Assembly (NCBI RefSeq): GCF_958298935.1
Contig: NC_084938.1
Coordinates: 24,657,501 to 24,721,500 of the forward strand
From: Phragmites australis
Taxonomy: Eukaryota > Streptophyta > Magnoliopsida > Poales > Poaceae
Length of the DNA stretch: 64,000 nucleotides
Reading direction: 5' to 3'
Shown: piece by piece, positions 59,332 to 64,000 of the stretch
Numbering within the stretch: the first letter of the stretch is position 1
Layout of the letters: each line of letters begins with the position of its first letter
Position numbers and translations under genes: made by a program
The notes under the pieces: model-generated
What the model saw: only the letters and a program-made list of their open reading frames with translations
The model's database searches: none
Told to the model about the DNA's origin: nothing

Positions 59332-60051
59332 CTAGGCGCAGAGGATGAACTTGCCGGAGGGCAATGCGGCGGCAGCGACGGCGAGCAGGCAGGCGGTGAC
59401 GATGTTCTGGTGGCACCACTGGAGCGGCCGCCACGCCCCTGCTCCCTCGACACTGGCGCACTTGGCCCTCGTCACCCCGTACTGCGGCTCCTTGGACAGG
59501 TCGAACGCGGCGCCCTTCATGCGGAGCTCCTGCACAACGCGCGCGAGAGCCCGCGCTTCGCCGCGGTCCCGGCGCAGGCGCGCCGAGGCCCGCCAGTAGG
59601 CACACACCCGGAGCTGGACGGCCGCGGCGAGCGCGAGGGAGGCAGCCAGCGACAGCGACGACGGCGCCCACCACCTCCTGCAGGTGGCGCTCGTGGGCGC
59701 CTCCGAGCCGGCGGCGGTGGCCACGGACGCCGCGAAGAGGAGCGCCAGGGAGAGGCCGTGGAAGGCAAGGAAGGCCGCGCAGAGGAAGAAGGCGTCCCGG
59801 CGGGCCGCGTCCATGCGCGCCTCCAGCGCGCACGCGCGGCGCCCCAGGCGGGACTCCTCCCGCTGCCACAGCTTCAGCAGGAGCAGGTGCCCCGCGCTCG
59901 CCGCGATCTCCCCCAGCGGGTGACCCCCACCTGCCTCCGCCTTGTCAAGAAACGGCGTCGCCACCGCATCTCCTCCGACGGCTTCGCCCCCGTCGACGGA
60001 GACCGGGATCTCCACGATGTGTGCGTCGTTCTTGCCCCGCTCCGCCATCAC
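59332..60051 (-). CDS. Membrane protein of unknown function, three predicted transmembrane segments
   Basis: A single minus-strand frame of 239 aa starts MMAERGKNDAHIVEIPVSVD and ends SGKFILCA at a TAG. The N-terminus (1-55) is soluble and acidic. Residues about 56-86 form an amphipathic, possibly coiled-coil helix (LLLLKLWQREESRLG, ALEARMDAARR). Hydrophobic segments follow at about 88-111 (FFLCAAFLAFHGLSLALLF), 130-148 (SLSLAASLALAAAVQL) and 215-237 (NIVTACLLAVAAAALPSGK). A charged loop (FDLSKEPQYGVTRAKCASV) sits between the last two. Strong G/C third positions are normal for a grass gene. The organisation resembles plant-specific small membrane proteins of unknown role; I assign no function. 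The plus-strand frames here are shadows. Confidence 0.75.
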   Translation of the reverse strand: MMAERGKNDAHIVEIPVSVDGGEAVGGDAVATPFLDKAEAGGGHPLGEIAASAGHLLLLKLWQREESRLGRRACALEARMDAARRDAFFLCAAFLAFHGLSLALLFAASVATAAGSEAPTSATCRRWWAPSSLSLAASLALAAAVQLRVCAYWRASARLRRDRGEARALARVVQELRMKGAAFDLSKEPQYGVTRAKCASVEGAGAWRPLQWCHQNIVTACLLAVAAAALPSGKFILCA

Positions 60052-61654
60052 AAGGCCTCTTCTTCTCGGACTGCTTTCTTGGTTTCTTGTCCAAGAACGG
60101 ATCTTTGGTGGAGGAAACCGGGAAAGAGACGATCTTTTTGGGAAAGATCTGAGTTGATTGTGAGATTGGAGTCGGGAAAGGGAAGCAGAGACGGAAGGAG
60201 GGGAGTGGAAGTGTGATGATCCGCGTGGGTTGGGTTCTCGGCGCGCGGCTTAAGGCAATAGGGATTGCGCTGCGTCCAACGGTCGAGTGATCGAGCGCTC
60301 TGCAGATGCAAGCAACGGTCAGATTTTGGGTGGGCATTGTATTTTCGTAGTATGGCAGGGGGCTTTTCGACTAATTACGGCGGATTTGATGCTTTCAGAT
60401 CTTATGAAGCCCATTTTGCAGGCTTTGTGTCTATCTCCGGCCCACGAGGCCTTATTATTGCAGGCCTAAAATAAGCTGGGCCATTTACCCTCTTCACCGC
60501 CGACCTGAGAGCAAGCACAGCGTATGGCATGGAAATCCATGCTACGAATCTCACGTCAGAACCGATGCTAAGCTCTTAGAGCAGTTTTTTTTAAAATAAG
60601 AGAATCTATGTTAAATAGCAGTTTTTAGTTTTTAATTTTTTGAATGAAATCTGTGGGAGTGATTCTCTGAAAGAAATTAGAAGCTGTGAAATTGAAAAAA
60701 ACAGCTTCCTCTGATTCACTTTCCGCACAGAATCACTTCCTCCATATAATTTATTCTAGAGAATTACTTTCAGTTATAAAATCACTTTTTCAAAAAATCA
60801 CTTTAAAAAAATTTAAATTAGTACTCTAACAAACAGTTCCTAAAAGATATATGGATACAGGGAATTGTTTTTCTGACATATATGCCACGTTGGGGAGCGT
60901 CGATGCCCAAAGGGCAAGGGTTTCAAGCATCGGTGAAAACTCACCCTGTGGGTGGCCTGAGGCCCGAGGACCTAAGGTCTTCCGTAGCGTGTGTTCGAAG
61001 TGAAGCTTTAAGCGAAGAGAGTTTAGGAACCAGTGCACACACTGCAGTCAGTAATGTCCACACCAAAAAAAGCTGGAGCGGCGTAACTAGGCGTGCTGAT
61101 TCTAATTAATTAAAAAAATCAATTATTTGTCAGCTAAGAGGACGTATGGGAGAAATCGGTGAGGTCAAGGATAGTTACGGGAAAACGAAACAATACTTTA
61201 TTTTCACACAGGTCTCACATTTATAGGTAGCACCAAAATCTAACACCGTAAGAAAACATTACGTCAAGCTTCACTATAATATGACAGTATATATTTTTTT
61301 AAGCTTCACTCGCTAAGAAAACAAATTAAAATATGTCTTAATTTATATATATGAGTGACTAACATAATTGTTGATTTGGTATGTCGAATTTTAGATTGTT
61401 TAAATTTGGTTTGAGCATTTTGATTATTGACTAACCGGAGTTAGAGTTAGAAATGTGTTTGCTTGTCTCATGGTGTATATGTGACAGATACAAATTGGCG
61501 ATCGACAGCGGGTGATCGGGGCATGAAATGGAGGTGAAGACGATATGTTTACGAAGTCAAACGAAAGAGATGTCGGTACATGTGACAAGACAGCCCGATG
61601 GATCGGGAGCGGGAGAGACTTGTCAGTGGTCAGGATCACAAGACGGAGTACACG
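60052..61654. other. Promoter of the membrane-protein gene and intergenic DNA
   Basis: The first 200 bases form the divergent upstream region. The interval 60570-60842 is MITE-like (AGAATCACTT and AAAATCACTTTTTC repeats), without clear termini. The segment 60880-61060 is GC-richer and repeat-like. No gene seen. Confidence 0.35.
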
Positions 61655-62662
61655 TGTTGACATCAGAGCGTTGGCTTAAGGAGTAAGCAAGTGACGAGTT
61701 ATGTTTTGAGAAACGTGCAGAGGGTTTCACGGTTGGGTCTCAAAACCGTGGGAGGACTGGAGGAGTATGTGGCATAATTACGAAGCTTGCATCGTGACGA
61801 AGCTAAGTCGTGAAGGCGCTGCGGCCGTTCGATGAACAAAGCAAGAAATAGACCAAAATACCCTTGGTGGTAGGTAGAAGTATATTACAAGATATGAGTA
61901 TCTTGGTAACAAACTAGAAAACTTATGGGTCAAGTTTTTAGGCCTATAAATAGAGAGGTAGGGTTATGAGAGAATTTAAACCAGCCACTTGAGCCTCTTA
62001 TGCCATCCATCTGAAAGCCCAGTGCTAGTATTTTAGAGTAGATGAGGATGAGTGCTTAGCTTATGTAATAATTGAGAGTTTTTTAGAGAGAAATTTTTGT
62101 AATCCGCTTAAAATAGAACTGATCTCTTTGAGTAATGAGTTTACGTTTTTACATATGCTTGAATTCCCCTCATTCTAGTCTCTTTTTTTGTTCCCTTGTA
62201 AGTTTGCAAGTTTTCCTTTTTTGGTTGTGATTTTCTTGTTGATTTTCAGTTTTGCCTTTGAGCTGCGATTTTTCAACCATAGAAAGTTATTTTTCTTATT
62301 GCTAGAAACATAAACGTTCATATACTCATATATTTGAGAGGATCTTAAATCTTCTTATTTTTAGACTATCAACTTGGAGAGTTGCTTCTTTCGGTGACTG
62401 TCTTTTTGTTTTGTTCTTCATTCAAGTTTCAAGCTTTTGTGCCCAAAGACACATGTAATGATATTGAATAGAGCATATGATTCATATTTCATCTGTGGAG
62501 TCATGTTGCCCTGGAACTTTCTTTCTCACTTTCTCTCTAAAGTTTATGCTTGAGTTTGTGCGTTTTTTAGAGCATTGGGTGAACAAGGAGTAGACCATCT
62601 ATTTCGCAAGAAATCTGTAAGGCGCTTATTCACCTCCTCTAGTCGTTGTTTTCGGTCCTACA
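61655..62662 (+). mobile_element. Copia-type LTR (left border tentative)
   Basis: The right end CCTACA (62657-62662) is followed by TTAGTATTAGGGC, a decayed form of the initiator-tRNA primer-binding site TTGGTATCAGAGC used by copia elements. TATAAATA at 61945-61952 fits an LTR promoter, with downstream CCACTTGAGCC and a T-rich R/U5. TGTTGACA at 61655 is a plausible left end (TGT/ACA), but no target duplication could be checked. Confidence 0.6.
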
Positions 62663-63193
62663 ATTAGTATTAGGGCTGGTTTGATCACTTATTGACCTTA
62701 ACCGGTCCTACAAGTTGGAAAATTTCGTTCTTTGATGATCGAGATTTTCGTACTGGAAGGTGCGTATGGAGGCTTCTCGCCTAAGGCAAGGAAGTGCAAT
62801 ATAGGAGATTGTGGACTCTAACTATATGATTCTTGTTGATCATTCTTCTCTGGCCTAGATTGAACAATATGAGGCCAACAACAAGGCTCGCGATATATTG
62901 TTCACTAGCCTGAGTCATAATGAATTCGACAGAGTTCAGCGCCTCCGTACTACTCGCGAGATCTTGTCGACTCTTAGTGTCTTTCATGAGGACACTAACT
63001 AGATCAAGGCCAGACGCCAGAGCACGTACAACTAGGAATATCAGATGTTTGTACAAAAACTTGGAGAGTCTTTGGATGCTATGTTTGCTCGTTTTGATAT
63101 AATTGTTAGCAACCTTAGATCCACTTGTGGTTTGCCCTATTCTGATAATGAGAGAGCGATCAAGCTTCTTTATACTCTTAAATGTACCATATG
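62663..63193 (+). pseudogene. Copia gag (UBN2-type) remnant
   Basis: After the primer site, a gag polyprotein of the copia UBN2 type can be read: IEQYEANNKARDILFTSLS, EFDRVQRLRTTREILSTLS, FHEDTN, then FVQKLGESLDAMFARFDIIV and RAIKLLYTL. Two in-frame stop codons (after FHEDTN and after QSTYN) disable it. The frame is cut at 63193 by the start of another LTR element. Confidence 0.8.
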
Positions 63194-64000
63194 TGTCGGT
63201 GAATCAGGAACTAGGGGTCCTCGAGTCCCGAGGCCAGATCAGCAATTTGCCACGTGGCGCCCTCCCGCGGGGATCATCTCTGCGAGGTACAAGAAGACTA
63301 AGTCCCGGGAGGGGGTGCTCGGGGCCATGAATAGTGGTCCCCGAGTTCCCGATGATCCGAGAAGACTGAGTGCCGGGAAGAAAGTGCTCGGGGCCATGAA
63401 CAGTGACGCCCCGAGCACTCAAGTCCCCCGACGACCAGAAAAACCGAGTACCGGGAAGGGGGTGCTCGGGGCTGCGAACAGCGGCCCCCGAGCGCCCGAG
63501 TACCCCGAGGACCCAATGGAGTTAGTTCCGGGAGAGAGTGCTCGGGGCCGTGAACAGCGGTCCCCAAGCACTCGGTTCCCCGAGGACCTGAACAGTCAGT
63601 CCGGGAGAGAGTGCTCGGGGCCGCGAATAGTGGCCCCCGAGCACTCGGTTTCCCGAGGACCAAGAAAGGGCATATCCGGGAGAGAGTGCTCGGGGATGTG
63701 AACAGTGACCCTCGAGCACTTGGTTCCCTAACGGCCTAAGAAGTCCTTCGCCGGTGGCCCCCACAGAGGTCCAACGGTGAGGTGTCAGCCAGTGAAAGGC
63801 CCGATGCCGCATTTAAGAGGGCGCGTGGCCTGTCACTTCCAACTGCTCCAGCCACGTTCGGTGTCAGTCCCTACCACATTCTGGCAGGAGGGCGTGGGGA
63901 CATTTAATGCACGGGTCCCATCCCGCGTCATCCGGCGCGCCTCGGGATAGCATCGCGAGGCCCAAGGCGCCCTGCCTGCCGCCCTGCTGTGTCAATCGTA
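63194..64000 (+). mobile_element. LTR of a second retrotransposon nested in the copia gag
   Basis: TGTCGGTGAATCAGGAACTA at 63194 is a typical grass LTR start and interrupts the copia gag reading frame. The sequence is GC-rich and carries a tandem hairpin array at 63315-63730. It then continues with U3-like DNA including CATTTAAGAGGGCGCG near 63810, a possible weak TATA region. It runs off the right edge, so the element's class (probably gypsy) is inferred. Confidence 0.7.
63315..63730. repeat. Six tandem hairpin repeats, period about 75 bp
   Basis: GTGCTCGGGG occurs at 63315, 63384, 63462, 63538, 63611 and 63686. Each copy is followed by a short GNGAA(C/T)AGNG loop and a CCCCGAGCAC-like arm, so each unit is a palindrome. 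Neighbouring units are separated by CCGAGGACC...CCGGGAGAGA spacers. Confidence 0.9.

Noticed and set aside
63315..63730. CRISPR-like regular array
   Set aside because: Repeats are palindromic and spaced about 75 bp, but the spacers are also similar, the host is a plant and the array lies inside an LTR.

Overview
The window is nuclear DNA from a grass (Poaceae). The evidence is GC-rich, CpG-rich first exons, GT-AG introns, monocot-type versions of conserved plant genes, and a dense set of grass transposons (Stowaway MITE, hAT and MULE elements, copia and gypsy LTR elements). The genus cannot be fixed from sequence alone. The genes are unrelated single-copy loci in an ordinary plant chromosome arm and do not form a pathway or operon.

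Layout. 0-1.4 kb: 5' half of an S-clade MIKC* MADS-box gene on the minus strand, running off or broken at the left edge. 3.8-6.7 kb: an intact 11-exon RGLG-type copine/RING E3 ligase, minus strand (395 aa). 12.85-15.8 kb: an intact 4-exon MATH-like/BTB protein (330 aa, At1g21780 type). 16-19.4 kb: GC-rich repeat DNA with a TATA-to-AATAAA stretch but no credible protein. 19.95 kb: tRNA-Ile(AAU). 21.3-22.4 kb: a non-autonomous hAT element. 22.9-26.8 kb: an intact 13-exon GH36 alkaline alpha-galactosidase / seed-imbibition protein (754 aa). A 6.8-kb MULE, carrying a broken MURA transposase and a plant-mobile-domain gene, sits 10 bp after its stop codon. 33.8-42 kb: MITEs, a retro-insertion and a 1.6-kb tandem duplication. 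42.3-45.6 kb: 7-exon mitochondrial COX15 heme A synthase (478 aa). 47.9-49.4 kb: a solo LTR and a hAT element, both with target-site duplications. 49.8-50.2 kb: a small intronless plant gene of unknown function. 52.5-54.6 kb: a decayed gypsy 5' LTR plus gag. 55.3-56.7 kb: a Helitron-like element and a long inverted repeat. 56.9-57.5 kb: an intronless NF-YC subunit (199 aa). 59.3-60.1 kb: an intronless membrane protein of unknown function (239 aa). 61.7-64 kb: a copia LTR and gag, interrupted by a second LTR element whose U3 carries six tandem hairpin repeats.

Exon coordinates were derived by hand from splice consensus and reading-frame continuity. The RGLG, BTB, alpha-galactosidase and COX15 models close without frame errors. 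I found no convincingly new biological system. The most interesting material is the MULE next to the galactosidase gene, the hairpin-array LTR, the tandem duplication whose breakpoint coincides with a retro-insertion tail, and two conserved-looking genes I cannot name.
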